From Desulfobacterales bacterium (GTDB lineage Bacteria > Desulfobacterota > Desulfobacteria > Desulfobacterales > CAFBRK01): a DNA stretch of 64,000 nucleotides. Position 1 is the stretch's first letter, and each line of letters begins with the position of its first letter. The stretch covers positions 1 to 64,000 of the forward strand of contig JAIPEL010000009.1 in assembly GCA_021737185.1 (NCBI GenBank), written 5' to 3'. The translations under genes and the position numbers were made by a program. Shown in pieces: positions 34,885 to 43,980 of the stretch. The notes below the pieces were generated by a model. The model saw only the letters and a list, made by a program, of their open reading frames with translations. It searched no databases and was not told the DNA's origin.

Positions 34885-35991
34885 TCATGATTCGGAGGCC
34901 AAGTCGCCGTCTGGCGCCTTGACGAGCTGCTTGGGGTCGCGGATGAAATCCTCGTTTTTCCAGTTGGAAATGACATAGATCCACCCGCCCAATTCATTGT
35001 CCGCGGACTTGATCGCGCCTGTTTCTTCGGCCGTCTCCGGCGGCGCTGCCTTCGGGTCTCCGTTTTTGGCGGCCGATTTTTCCACCCGGGCGTACGTGTA
35101 GGTTTCATCCTGCCGGGAAAAGGCGGGGCCTAATTTGATTGCGTAGCGCCAGCCGTCTTCGGTGCGAAATTCGAACCGGTCGGCGTTTTCAAAGGAGATA
35201 TCCAGCCCCGGATTCTCCGCCGGCAGAACATCTTCGGTGCGAAGCGGCGAAAGGGCCTCCACCACCCGGTCGACTTTGCCCGTTTCCAGGGGGCCCCTTG
35301 GCTCGCCGGCGTTCAGGGTGAAGCCGGCATCTCCTTTCTGCCGTTCAAGCCGGTATACCGGGTCTGCCGTATTGCCGCGGTAAAGCGCCACGGAGCGAAT
35401 CGTGCCGACATCCAAGTCGACCACCTTGCGGTGAATCCATTCGGCCGGTTCCGTTTCCAGGAATTTAAGGCTCTGGTCCGCGAGAAACACCGTCTCCCGG
35501 CCGAAGTGCATCAGATACTGCCCGCCGTATCCAGTCTCGCTGCTCCGGGCGTTTCCGATGAGCAGGTCGGCCAGCGTCCGGTTTTCTCCGTCGAGGAGAG
35601 TCAAGCGGACCGCCACCGATTCCTCAGGAGCCGAGGCGTCGCCCGGCGGATGCAGCGCCAGTCGGCTGCGGATCTCGGGAGTTACAGAAAAACGCTTCCC
35701 GATTTTCATTTTCCGCAGCTTTTCCACCAGATCGGAGATCTTGGCAAAATCGGCCGGATATCCATTTTTCTGCGCGACGCCCCAGCCCCGCGGAGTTTTG
35801 CCCATCTCTACCGTCTCCCGACCGGAGGCGATTCGAATCCTATCGATCCGGTCGAAGGGCAGATCTGCCAGAACCGGCTGCCCCAAGGTGAGATCAAGGG
35901 TGTCTCTCTCTTCGGATCGGAGCGTAAAGAATGCCACGGCGCCGAGCAGCGCCACGCAAACAAGAAGAATCAGAAATGTTTTAGGCTTCAT
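34885..35991 (-). CDS. DUF4340 domain protein of the Gld-like ABC operon
   Basis: A 368-residue protein with one N-terminal membrane helix (FLILLVCVALLGAVAFFTL) and a long soluble region in the periplasm. It has repeated beta-rich units (IDRIRIASGRETVEMGKT and similar) typical of DUF4340. It is the last gene of the ABC operon; DUF4340 commonly follows GldG-type genes. Start taken at ATG 35991. Function unknown; probably a periplasmic partner of the transporter. Confidence 0.8.
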   Translation of the reverse strand: MKPKTFLILLVCVALLGAVAFFTLRSEERDTLDLTLGQPVLADLPFDRIDRIRIASGRETVEMGKTPRGWGVAQKNGYPADFAKISDLVEKLRKMKIGKRFSVTPEIRSRLALHPPGDASAPEESVAVRLTLLDGENRTLADLLIGNARSSETGYGGQYLMHFGRETVFLADQSLKFLETEPAEWIHRKVVDLDVGTIRSVALYRGNTADPVYRLERQKGDAGFTLNAGEPRGPLETGKVDRVVEALSPLRTEDVLPAENPGLDISFENADRFEFRTEDGWRYAIKLGPAFSRQDETYTYARVEKSAAKNGDPKAAPPETAEETGAIKSADNELGGWIYVISNWKNEDFIRDPKQLVKAPDGDLASES

Positions 35992-36058
35992 ATCGATCGG
36001 TCTCCCGGCATTATGGTGCACGTGCAGACGTAATTATGCCATCGGTCACTTACCACCT

Positions 36059-37951
36059 TTAGGGCTCCCGACTCCGGTTGCGGCGGTACAGGGCGTAAAG
36101 GCCGCCGGCGATGCACACCAACAGCGGAACCAGAAAGATGTTGATGAATTTGACCCGACTGCCCAACGCCTCGATGTCGGCGCGGAGATTGCGCCGCACC
36201 TCTTTGAGTTCTTCGGAGATCCGGCGCCGCTCCTCCTGGAACCGTTCGACCTCGGCCTGCTGCTCCGGGCTGAGAATCAGCTTCTGGGCGGCGTCTTTCT
36301 GCTTTTCCAGGGCGCTGAGCTTTGCGTTGAGCTCTTCGACCTTGCGCTCCAACTCCTGCTCCCGGTCCAGCCACTTTTCCTGGGCCTGGGCTTCCAGGGC
36401 GGCAACCCGGTCAAACGGCCTCTCATAGGTGCCCCGACTGCGAACCCGGATCAGGGCGTCGACGCCGGTGAGCAGTTCTCCGGAGTTAAGCAGAAAGTTG
36501 AGGTTGTCGTTGAAGATGCTGGCCATTTCGAAACCAAGAAAGTTCTGACGGCTCACGTAGTACCCGTCGTAGAGAAAATCGGCGTCGGCCAAAACGATCA
36601 CCGTGGAGGCCTCTTGGGTCTCGGTGCGGTGCACCGCTGCGGCGGCTTGCGGCTCATCGGATTTCTCCCCTTGGCCGGCGCCTTCGGTCTCAGGCGGCCC
36701 TTCGGCGAAGGCCGACGGGAAACGCCCATGCAGCTGGACTGCCATATCATAGCGTTTGTCTGCGGCGGAAAACTCCTTGCGGATGTCGGCCACCGAAAAC
36801 TGCGCCTTGAAGCTGTCGATCAACCCGGATTGGGGGCTTGAGCGAAGCAGTGTCTGGTAAGAAAGATCCAGGTCCCTTTCTTCGACGCGCTCGATGGCCC
36901 CGGCCACCGGCAGCAGCATGCTCTCCAGGCCGGCGGTGATCAGTGTTTCCTTGTCGAACGCTTCGGCCCGAAGGGAGAGCCAGAGCGGATTGTTTTCGAT
37001 CCGGTTGTCCTGCGCCCGAAGTCGGGTGGCATATGCCAGGTCGACGAGGGCTTTTGTCTTGTCCATGCGGATCCCCCAGGCGGAAAAGAGCTTGTCCAGG
37101 CTCGACCCCTTGCTGATCCCCTGGCTCATGTCCATTACCGCGTAAGGATCCACGAGGATCAGCAGGCTTCCGCCGCCGACCAGATACTGGTCCACTTCGT
37201 ACAGGAGTCCGTCGCTGAATCCGCGGGGATGGATGATCATGACCAGGTCCGCGTCGTCGGGAATCTCGGCGCCGGGCGCAGATGGGCTGACTTCTTCGAC
37301 CTCGTAGGTCTTTTTAAGCTCCTGGATAAAGAGCCAGGGCTCCGAACCGCCGGTGGGGTTGAAGCTCGTCCTGGCGCCGCCGAAAACCGGCAGACCGCTG
37401 ACCACTGCAATTTTCTGCTTTTTGGCTGACTGCACCATGGAGATGATGCGGGTCACGTCGTATTCGAGCTGCTTTTCCGCCGAAGGATCCAGCATCGGAA
37501 TGGCCCGCTCCTGGTCGGCCGATTCGGCGACCAGGCCCAGGTAGATGCGCTCACCGGAAGGCAGGTCGACGCCTTCCAGCCCGTATCTTCGGGCCCAGTC
37601 TTCTTCTTCGCTGTCGATGCGGGTGTCGATCACCTCCAGCTGCACCTTGCCGTCGCTGGCGTATTCATATTCGGACAGAAAGTCGACGAGCCGGTCGGTG
37701 TAGCTACGAATCGTGATGGGCACATTGACGTTGTCCCGGGTGACGAAGAGCCGAAGCGTCACGTCGTTTTCGATGTTCGACAGGATCTGCTCGGTTCCTT
37801 CGGAAAGCGAGTACAGCTTGTCTTCGGTCAGATCCCAGCGCAGATTGACCCGGGAAAAAATCAGATTGACCAGCACCAATACGGCCAGGATCAGAACCAA
37901 TCCGCTTGCCGAGAAGAGCGACTTGCCGATGCTGCTTTTGCCTGCTGCCAT
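36059..37951 (-). CDS. GldG family ABC transporter auxiliary protein
   Basis: A 630-residue protein with N- and C-terminal membrane helices (SGLVLILAVLVLVNLIF and FLVPLLVCIAGGLYALY) and a large extracytoplasmic domain between them. The domain has the GldG-like region QKIAVVSGLP...DDADLVMIIHPRG, and a coiled coil near the end (about 540-600, REQELERKVEELNAKLSAL). It lies between permease and DUF4340 in the same direction. In Bacteroidota the homolog is part of a gliding motility ABC set; here the role is unknown. Confidence 0.85.
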   Translation of the reverse strand: MAAGKSSIGKSLFSASGLVLILAVLVLVNLIFSRVNLRWDLTEDKLYSLSEGTEQILSNIENDVTLRLFVTRDNVNVPITIRSYTDRLVDFLSEYEYASDGKVQLEVIDTRIDSEEEDWARRYGLEGVDLPSGERIYLGLVAESADQERAIPMLDPSAEKQLEYDVTRIISMVQSAKKQKIAVVSGLPVFGGARTSFNPTGGSEPWLFIQELKKTYEVEEVSPSAPGAEIPDDADLVMIIHPRGFSDGLLYEVDQYLVGGGSLLILVDPYAVMDMSQGISKGSSLDKLFSAWGIRMDKTKALVDLAYATRLRAQDNRIENNPLWLSLRAEAFDKETLITAGLESMLLPVAGAIERVEERDLDLSYQTLLRSSPQSGLIDSFKAQFSVADIRKEFSAADKRYDMAVQLHGRFPSAFAEGPPETEGAGQGEKSDEPQAAAAVHRTETQEASTVIVLADADFLYDGYYVSRQNFLGFEMASIFNDNLNFLLNSGELLTGVDALIRVRSRGTYERPFDRVAALEAQAQEKWLDREQELERKVEELNAKLSALEKQKDAAQKLILSPEQQAEVERFQEERRRISEELKEVRRNLRADIEALGSRVKFINIFLVPLLVCIAGGLYALYRRNRSREP

Positions 37952-37995
37952 AAAATTCCCCTCAGAAGAGATCCAGCGCGTTTGAACCCGTTGCG

Positions 37996-38748
37996 TCAGG
38001 CGGTGCGGCGATTTTCAAGGATCACGCCGTTTGCCGACAGCATGAAAATCATAACGGACAGAAAATAGACGATATCCCGCAGGTCCAGCACCCCGCGCTT
38101 GATGGAGGCAAAGTGGGAAAGAAACCCGAGCCGGGATATGAACCCCACCAGCCAGGAAGGCGCCCAGCCGGAAACCGCTTCGGTGACCGGCGGATACCCG
38201 GCCAGGATGAAAAACAGGCAGATGACCACCGATAAAATGAAGCTGATGACCTGGCTGCGGGTCATCGACGAGGTCATGGACCCGATGCTCAGAAAGGCCC
38301 CGGCCATCAGAAAGCTTCCCACGTAGCCGCAAACCACCGCGCCCATGTCCGGATCGCCCAGATAGGAGACCGTGGCCACCGTCGGGAAGGTAAGCGCCAG
38401 GCAGATGCCCAGAAATATCCAGGCGGCGAAAAACTTGGCCAGGATGGCCTCGGCTGTGGTGACCGGAAGCGTCAAGACCAGTTCCATCGTGCCGAGCCGG
38501 CGTTCGTCCGCCCACAGGCGCATGGCCGCGGCTGGAATCAAAAAGAGAAAGACCCAGGGATGCCATTCGAAAAATCCCCGGAGGTCTGCCTGGCCGGCTT
38601 CGAACAGGCGGCTGATATAGAAGGTGAAAAACCCGATCAGCATCAGGAAGATCACGATAAAGACATAGGCCACCGGCGAGGTAAAATAGCCGGCCAGTTC
38701 TCTTTTGAGCAGGGCCCTTACGGTGTTGGATGATTCCTGAATTCTCAT
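37996..38748 (-). CDS. ABC transporter permease (GldF/ABC-2 type)
   Basis: A 250-residue membrane protein with six hydrophobic helices and the ABC-2 style opening IQESSNTVRALLKRELAGYFTSP. Start at ATG 38748; the track adds 17 residues. It begins 19 bases after the ATPase ends, so the two make one unit. The substrate is not known. Confidence 0.88.
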   Translation of the reverse strand: MRIQESSNTVRALLKRELAGYFTSPVAYVFIVIFLMLIGFFTFYISRLFEAGQADLRGFFEWHPWVFLFLIPAAAMRLWADERRLGTMELVLTLPVTTAEAILAKFFAAWIFLGICLALTFPTVATVSYLGDPDMGAVVCGYVGSFLMAGAFLSIGSMTSSMTRSQVISFILSVVICLFFILAGYPPVTEAVSGWAPSWLVGFISRLGFLSHFASIKRGVLDLRDIVYFLSVMIFMLSANGVILENRRTA

Positions 38749-38767
38749 GATTCCTCTGTGATATGGG

Positions 38768-39730
38768 TTATACCGAACGGGTTGACGAATCACCGGCATC
38801 GCTGGTGGTAATGGCCCGGAAGACTTCGTCGAGGCGGCCCTGCTCCACGAAAACCGATTGGATCCGGGCGCCCCTGTTCGATGCCAGAGAAAGTATCTGC
38901 GGGGCGATCGGCAGCCCGGGCTGCCGGGGAAATGCCCGGAGCCGGAAACCGGCGGGATCGTCGCTCACCTGGTATTCGCTTACGTCGGCAAGACGGCCGA
39001 TCTCTTCGGCCAGGCCTTCGGGCAGCGCCTCTGAAACCAGCATTGACACCGCGCCGTGGGTTTTGGACCGTTTTCTGAGCCCATCGGGGGTGTCGTCGGC
39101 CACCAGCTTTCCGTCGTCGATGATGATCACCCGGGTACAGACGGCATCCACCTCGTCGAGGATATGGGTCGATAGGATGACCGCCTTTTCGGCGCTCATG
39201 TTCCGGATCATTTGCCGGACTTCGTGTTTCTGGTTCGGATCGAGCCCGTCGGTGGGCTCGTCCAGGATCAGGTACGGGGGGTCGTGTAAAATGCACTGGG
39301 CAAAACAGACCCGCTGCTTGAATCCCTTGGACAGGGTGCCGATGGACTGGTTTCCCACCTCGGTAAGGAAGCATTTTTCAATGGCGTCGGAAACGGCCTT
39401 GCGCCGCCTGCTTCCGGCAAACCCCCTCACCTCTGCGATGAAACCCAGAAACCCCTGGACGGTCATCTCCCGGTATACCGGCGCGTTTTCAGGCAGATAT
39501 CCGATCATCTTCCGAGCGCTCAAGCCGTCTTGCGCGATGTCCCGGCCGCCGATGACAGCCGTTCCGGACGACGGCGGCAGGTACCCGGTGATCATTCTCA
39601 TCGTGGTCGACTTGCCCGCCCCATTGGGCCCCATAAAGCCGAGGATTTCTCCTTTTTCAACGGCAAAGGAGACATTGTCCACCGCCGTGCGGATGTCGAA
39701 ACGCTTTGTCAGCTGACTGACTTGGATCAT
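38768..39730 (-). CDS. ABC transporter ATP-binding protein (GldA-like)
   Basis: A 320-residue ATPase with Walker A GPNGAGKSTT (about 36-45), signature LSKGFKQRV (about 132-140), Walker B YLILDEPTDGLDP, and the H-loop THILDEVD. A C-terminal extension of about 100 residues is normal in GldA/NatA-type proteins. The start is ATG 39730; the upstream 42 codons in the track are arginine-rich and unlikely to be translated. First gene of the operon. Confidence 0.92.
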   Translation of the reverse strand: MIQVSQLTKRFDIRTAVDNVSFAVEKGEILGFMGPNGAGKSTTMRMITGYLPPSSGTAVIGGRDIAQDGLSARKMIGYLPENAPVYREMTVQGFLGFIAEVRGFAGSRRRKAVSDAIEKCFLTEVGNQSIGTLSKGFKQRVCFAQCILHDPPYLILDEPTDGLDPNQKHEVRQMIRNMSAEKAVILSTHILDEVDAVCTRVIIIDDGKLVADDTPDGLRKRSKTHGAVSMLVSEALPEGLAEEIGRLADVSEYQVSDDPAGFRLRAFPRQPGLPIAPQILSLASNRGARIQSVFVEQGRLDEVFRAITTSDAGDSSTRSV

Positions 39731-39871
39731 ACTTCCCCCGATCGGTCTGAAGGCGTGCAACCGCGCCGCCCGGACTTTTCGCCGGAACCGAAGGGCCGGG
39801 CGATGAAAATGAATGTTCCGCTTCGCTGCGCCCCGGCGCGTCCTTTGTCGAATCAATTTTGTGCGATAGGA

Positions 39872-39899
39872 ATTGTCATATCGTGCCCTGGATTGTCAA
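39872..39899 (-). promoter_or_regulatory. possible promoter of the Gld-like ABC operon
   Basis: On the minus strand TTGACA is followed after 16 bases by GACAAT (four of six matches to the -10 consensus), about 140 bases before the ATPase start. The remaining part of the 402-base divergent gap (39731-40132) has no gene; a promoter for resB was not identified. Confidence 0.45.
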
Positions 39900-40132
39900 C
39901 CCGCATTCCAAGACTTATGATAGGCAGCTTTCGCACTAAAATAGCGCAGGGCTGCTGCCTGTCAACTTGGATGCAGCCGTTACGGTTCCGGCAACGGGAG
40001 AACGCCCGGCCCGGGGACCAGCAAACCGCACGACACCGGTTATAGGTTCCCGGTTGCCTTGACCGGTATGGGTCTGGTATGTAGCGGCTCCGGAACAATG
40101 CGCGCTGCCCCTATATGAGGTTTTACCGTCCC

Positions 40133-41581
40133 ATGAATCAAAAAGAAGACGTATCAGCCGATTTGGCCCAGAGCATCTGGCAGTTTTTCGCCTCTCTGCG
40201 GCTGACCCTGATCGTGCTGCTTTCGTTGGCCGTAACATCGGTGATCGGTACCCTGATCCCCCAGAACGAAAGCCCGGCCGCCTATTTTCGGACCTACGGC
40301 GAGTTTCTCTACCGGCTCTTCGATGTTCTGGACCTGTTTGACATGTACCATTCCTGGTGGTTCCAGGTGCTTCTGCTCCTGCTGACCGTGAACGTGCTGG
40401 TCTGCTCGGTGGATCGGCTGTCGGTCATCTGGAGGGTCATCTTCGTCAAACAGCCGAATTTTTCGGTGGACCGCTTCCGGCAGCGAAAGAACCGTCGGGA
40501 GATGTTCGTCGAAAAAGCGCCGGAGCGTATCCGCAAAAGCATCGTCCGGGCTGCCGGCAGCGGATTTGCGCGCACGAAGGTAGAGGAAAACGACCAGGGA
40601 TTCGTGATGTTTGCCGAGCGCTGGCGGTGGAGCCGGCTGGGGGTCTACATCGTTCATCTGAGCGTGATTCTTCTGCTGGTGGGCGGCCTGATCGGCTCCA
40701 TTTTCGGTTTCGAGGGATATGTCAACATCCCTGAAGGAGAAACCGTCGATGAGATCCGGCTGCGCAACAGCGCAGGCACCGTCGCCCTGCCGTTTTCCAT
40801 CCGCTGCGATGATTTTTCCATTTCATTCTATGCGTCGGGGCAGCCCAAAGAGTACCGGAGCCGGCTTACGCTGCTGCAGGATGGAAAAGAGGTGCTCGAG
40901 CAGGACATCCTCGTCAACCACCCGCTGAGGTACGGGGGCATCAATATTTTCCAGTCCAGCTACGGAGAGATGGGCCGCCCCGCCCCTCAGATCCGCAAAG
41001 AGCCGATCCGCACAGCGGTGCTCACCTTTACCAGCCGGCAAAGCGGAATGGTCTACGAACAGCGCCTCGACGTGGGCGAGGGGGTCGACATTCCCGAAGG
41101 CGGGGGCACATTTTTGCTGGAAGCTTACGAGCCCTCGGCCGTTTTCAGGGGCCAGCCCATCGGCGAGGCCCTCAAGGGGCGGCTGACGCCCCCCGACGGC
41201 GAGCCGGCAGAGGTGCTGCTGCCGCTTCGGTTTGCCAACTTCGACAAGATGCGCAAGGGAAGCTTCATTATCGCCGTGGCCGACGTCGAACCGAAAGCCG
41301 AGGCGGCGGCTCCCCCGGAGAAGCGGTTTTACACGGGGCTCCAGATCACCAATGATCCGGGGGTATGGGTGGTCTATACCGGGTTTGTCCTCATTATTCT
41401 CGGATGTTTCGTGACGTTTTTCATGGCCCACCAGCAGGTCTGCGTCGAGGTAACGGCGGTCGAAGGCGGCAGCCAGGTGGCGGTGGCCGGGACAGCCAAC
41501 CGCAACCGGCTTTCCATGGACACAAGGATCGAAAGGCTCGCCGAGCATCTTGAAAAATCCCTCGGAGGGGACAAGCCATGA
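40133..41581 (+). CDS. resB: cytochrome c biogenesis protein ResB (CcsB type)
   Basis: A 482-residue membrane protein of system II cytochrome c maturation, which carries reduced heme and apocytochrome outside with CcsA. It has about four membrane helices (LIVLLSLAVTSVIGTLIPQN, WFQVLLLLLTVNVLVCSVDRL, LGVYIVHLSVILLLVGGLIGSIFG, and one near the end) and a large periplasmic domain between the third and fourth. The short segment WWFQVLLLLL and the heme-handling histidines are as expected. A second ATG at 40115 is possible. It forms a unit with ccsA and lies upstream of the multiheme qrcA. Confidence 0.88.
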   Translation: MNQKEDVSADLAQSIWQFFASLRLTLIVLLSLAVTSVIGTLIPQNESPAAYFRTYGEFLYRLFDVLDLFDMYHSWWFQVLLLLLTVNVLVCSVDRLSVIWRVIFVKQPNFSVDRFRQRKNRREMFVEKAPERIRKSIVRAAGSGFARTKVEENDQGFVMFAERWRWSRLGVYIVHLSVILLLVGGLIGSIFGFEGYVNIPEGETVDEIRLRNSAGTVALPFSIRCDDFSISFYASGQPKEYRSRLTLLQDGKEVLEQDILVNHPLRYGGINIFQSSYGEMGRPAPQIRKEPIRTAVLTFTSRQSGMVYEQRLDVGEGVDIPEGGGTFLLEAYEPSAVFRGQPIGEALKGRLTPPDGEPAEVLLPLRFANFDKMRKGSFIIAVADVEPKAEAAAPPEKRFYTGLQITNDPGVWVVYTGFVLIILGCFVTFFMAHQQVCVEVTAVEGGSQVAVAGTANRNRLSMDTRIERLAEHLEKSLGGDKP

Positions 41582-41675
41582 CCCTGTGGAGGCACCGCAA
41601 CCGCAGGACTTCGATGATGATCACGTCTTTGTCAGCAGGGCGGGCTTTTGCCGGCCGTGCGATGTTCACCCTATC

Positions 41676-41698
41676 ATAAATCTGCGCAGCAGATTTAT
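41676..41698. other. 10-bp hairpin before ccsA
   Basis: ataaatctgc and gcagatttat are perfect inverses around a gca loop, ending about 17 bases before the ccsA start, just before its ggagcaaatcgatc ribosome site. It may affect ccsA translation. It shares the style of the small repeats near 56745. Confidence 0.45.
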
Positions 41699-41715
41699 TG
41701 CGGAGCAAATCGATC

Positions 41716-42732
41716 ATGACAAGCTCAGCGCTGCTTTCGGTGGTCACCTTTGTCTATGGCCTGGCGGCCTTCCTCTATTTGACATCCTGGATCTTTCAAA
41801 AAGAAACGCCCGGCAGCCTGGCCACCTGGGTCGCTGCGACGGCGATGGCCGGAAACGGCGCCGGAATTTTGCTGCGATGGGTCGAATCCTACCGCCAGGG
41901 CATCGGTCACGCGCCCTTGGCCAATCTCTACGAGTCTTTGACATTCTTTGCCTTCATGATCAGCGCCATCTACCTGGTCATCGAGCGACGCTACCGGAGC
42001 CGGGTGATCGGAGCATTCGTCCTTCCCCTGGCTTTTCTGGCCATGGCCTATGCTTCGCTTTCCCCCAACATCAGCGATCGGATCCAGCCGCTCATTCCGG
42101 CCTTGAAAAGCAACTGGCTGATCGCCCACGTGCTGACATGCTTCGTCGGCTACGGCGCATTTGCGGTCGCCTTCGGGGTGAGCCTGATGTACCTGCTGCG
42201 CAAGGGGCGGGCCGTCGGGAGCCTGACGGCTTGGGACTTCGTCAAACCGGTGGCGGTCTTTGCTTCGGTGACGCTGCTCGGCCGGATTCTCCAGCTGCAC
42301 AGCTGGGGCGGGGCGGCCCTGATCGGCCTCGGCGTCTGTTTCGTCGGCTATGCATCGGCCTACCTGTACAGGCGGCTCGACCCGGCATTGAAACAGCGGC
42401 TCCTGGACCGGCTTCCCGACGCGAAAATGCTGGATCAACTCAGCTACCAGCTGATCATGTTCGGCTTTTTGTTTCTTTCGGCGGGCATCATCACCGGCGC
42501 GGTATGGGCCAATTCTGCCTGGGGCCGCTACTGGGGCTGGGATCCGAAGGAAACATGGTCCCTGATCACCTGGTTCGTCTATGCCGCGTTGCTCCATGCC
42601 CGGATGATGCGCGGATGGCACGGGCGCAGAATTGCCTATCTTTCCATCATCGGGTTCATGGCTGTTTTGTTCACCTATTTCGGGGTGAACCTGCTTCCCG
42701 GCCTGCACAGTTACGGCGCCATGGGACAGTAA
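41716..42732 (+). CDS. ccsA: cytochrome c biogenesis protein CcsA, WWD-domain heme handling
   Basis: A 338-residue polytopic membrane protein with about eight helices. The heme-binding tryptophan-rich signature is WAN-SAWGRYWGWDPKETWSLITW (about 262-286). Conserved histidines in AHVLTCFVGYG and LLHARM fit the family. It exports heme and attaches it to CxxCH motifs of apocytochromes in partnership with ResB. The start at ATG 41716 has a good ribosome site; the track starts six codons earlier. Confidence 0.92.
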   Translation: MTSSALLSVVTFVYGLAAFLYLTSWIFQKETPGSLATWVAATAMAGNGAGILLRWVESYRQGIGHAPLANLYESLTFFAFMISAIYLVIERRYRSRVIGAFVLPLAFLAMAYASLSPNISDRIQPLIPALKSNWLIAHVLTCFVGYGAFAVAFGVSLMYLLRKGRAVGSLTAWDFVKPVAVFASVTLLGRILQLHSWGGAALIGLGVCFVGYASAYLYRRLDPALKQRLLDRLPDAKMLDQLSYQLIMFGFLFLSAGIITGAVWANSAWGRYWGWDPKETWSLITWFVYAALLHARMMRGWHGRRIAYLSIIGFMAVLFTYFGVNLLPGLHSYGAMGQ

Positions 42733-42870
42733 TGCTTGGAAGGGTTTTCTTCCAGGCGCCTTGAAAACAGTGTCGTCGCTATCTGGTTGGGGGGTGTTTT
42801 ACAACCATCGAAACTGCCGCGATATCTTCATATAACTACCCGAGAACATAATCAATATTCCCTCCTTTGG

Positions 42871-42902
42871 ATCCAAACGCCGTCGACAGACGGCGTTTGG
42901 AT
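42871..42902. other. 14-bp perfect palindrome between ccsA and qrcA
   Basis: atccaaacgccgtc and its exact inverse flank a gaca loop. It lies 5 bases before the -35 box of a candidate qrc promoter. It could be the ccsA terminator, although only cctcttg follows rather than a T-run, or an operator for the qrc operon. The 399-base gap (42733-43131) has no convincing gene; the 75-residue track ORF there has no recognisable features. Confidence 0.6.
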
Positions 42903-42907
42903 TCCTC

Positions 42908-42936
42908 TTGACAAACCGCCTGTCTCCGGATACAGA
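42908..42936 (+). promoter_or_regulatory. candidate promoter of the qrc operon
   Basis: A perfect TTGACA (42908-42913) is followed after 17 bases by TACAGA (42931-42936). It lies about 200 bases before qrcA. The weak -10 would suit an activated promoter. Confidence 0.55.
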
Positions 42937-43131
42937 ATCGCATGAATTTTTTGGCCTTTCCGCCTGGATTTTTGTCGATTCAGGGGGTCTTTGCGCGGAT
43001 GGTGCACCTGCCTGTATTGATATGGGGTTTCCAAAACATCAGTCGTCGGAAGTCAGGAGTTTTCCGCTGTTCATGAATGTGCGGCTGCTGCCGATGGATG
43101 CAGCCGCCCAGCCCAACCCAACGGAGTTTCC

Positions 43132-43920
43132 ATGAGCACTGTAGACGAGCACGAAAAGGACATGCCCTCAGAGGATTCCGGTGGAAAAGGCCCACCGCCT
43201 CCGGATCCGGAGCAGAAAAACAAGGCCACGGCCTACGTGATCTTCTTTTTCTTCGTGGGACTCATCGCAAGCCTCATCGTGGGATGGATCATCTTCCCGC
43301 AACTGCTCTACTCCCAGAAAGAACAACCCATCGATTTCAACCATGCCCTGCACAACGAACTGGTCGGAGACTGCGCAAGCTGCCATTATTTCAGGGAAGA
43401 CGGCACTTTTTCCGGCGTACCCGACCTCTGGTCCTGCATCGACTGCCATATGGATGTGCAGGGCGAGGACCCGGAGGAGGAAAAGTTCGTTACCGAGTAC
43501 GTCTGGGAGGATCGAGAGGTCCCCTGGCTGATCTATTCCAAGCAGCCTGACTGCGTCTTTTTCTCCCACGCCGCCCATGTCCTCTCCGGCGGCATGGACT
43601 GCGTGACCTGCCACGGCCATATCGGCGAAAGCGAACACAGCAAGGTGTACCAGGAAAACCGGATCACCGGCTACAGCCGGGACATCTGGGGGCGGAACAT
43701 TTCCGGCTTCAAGCGCAACTCCTGGGACCGGATGAAGATGGACGACTGCGCGGACTGCCATGAAGAGGCCCGCGACAGCGCCACGAAAGACGAGCCCCGC
43801 GCCCCCGTGGGCCGCGTCATCGACAACATCATCCGGGTCGCCTTCCCAGGGACCTACGCGGACAACAGGGGGGGCAGCGTGCAGACCCAGCGCGGCGCCT
43901 GTTTCAAATGCCATAAATAG
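43132..43920 (+). CDS. qrcA: multiheme cytochrome c subunit of the quinone reductase complex
   Basis: A 262-residue cytochrome with an N-terminal membrane anchor (about 33-55, TAYVIFFFFVGLIASLIVGWI) and five CxxCH heme motifs: CASCH, CIDCH, CVTCH, CADCH and CFKCH. D. vulgaris QrcA is described as a hexaheme protein; a sixth position may be degenerate here (CVFFSHAAH). It would accept electrons from periplasmic cytochrome c3 of hydrogenases and formate dehydrogenases. It is the first gene of qrcABCD. Confidence 0.9.
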   Translation: MSTVDEHEKDMPSEDSGGKGPPPPDPEQKNKATAYVIFFFFVGLIASLIVGWIIFPQLLYSQKEQPIDFNHALHNELVGDCASCHYFREDGTFSGVPDLWSCIDCHMDVQGEDPEEEKFVTEYVWEDREVPWLIYSKQPDCVFFSHAAHVLSGGMDCVTCHGHIGESEHSKVYQENRITGYSRDIWGRNISGFKRNSWDRMKMDDCADCHEEARDSATKDEPRAPVGRVIDNIIRVAFPGTYADNRGGSVQTQRGACFKCHK

Positions 43921-43980
43921 CGGTGCTGCCGGCTCGAAAGAAACCGAATCTGCTTGCTGAACAACCAAGGGGAAAATTCT

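Noticed and set aside
32877-35108. 743-residue minus-strand ORF
   Set aside because: Antisense to the M16 protease, which has a lipobox and HxxEH motif; the shadow has none.
42908-43135. 75-residue ORF upstream of qrcA
   Set aside because: No ribosome site, overlaps the candidate qrc promoter and shows no recognisable features.
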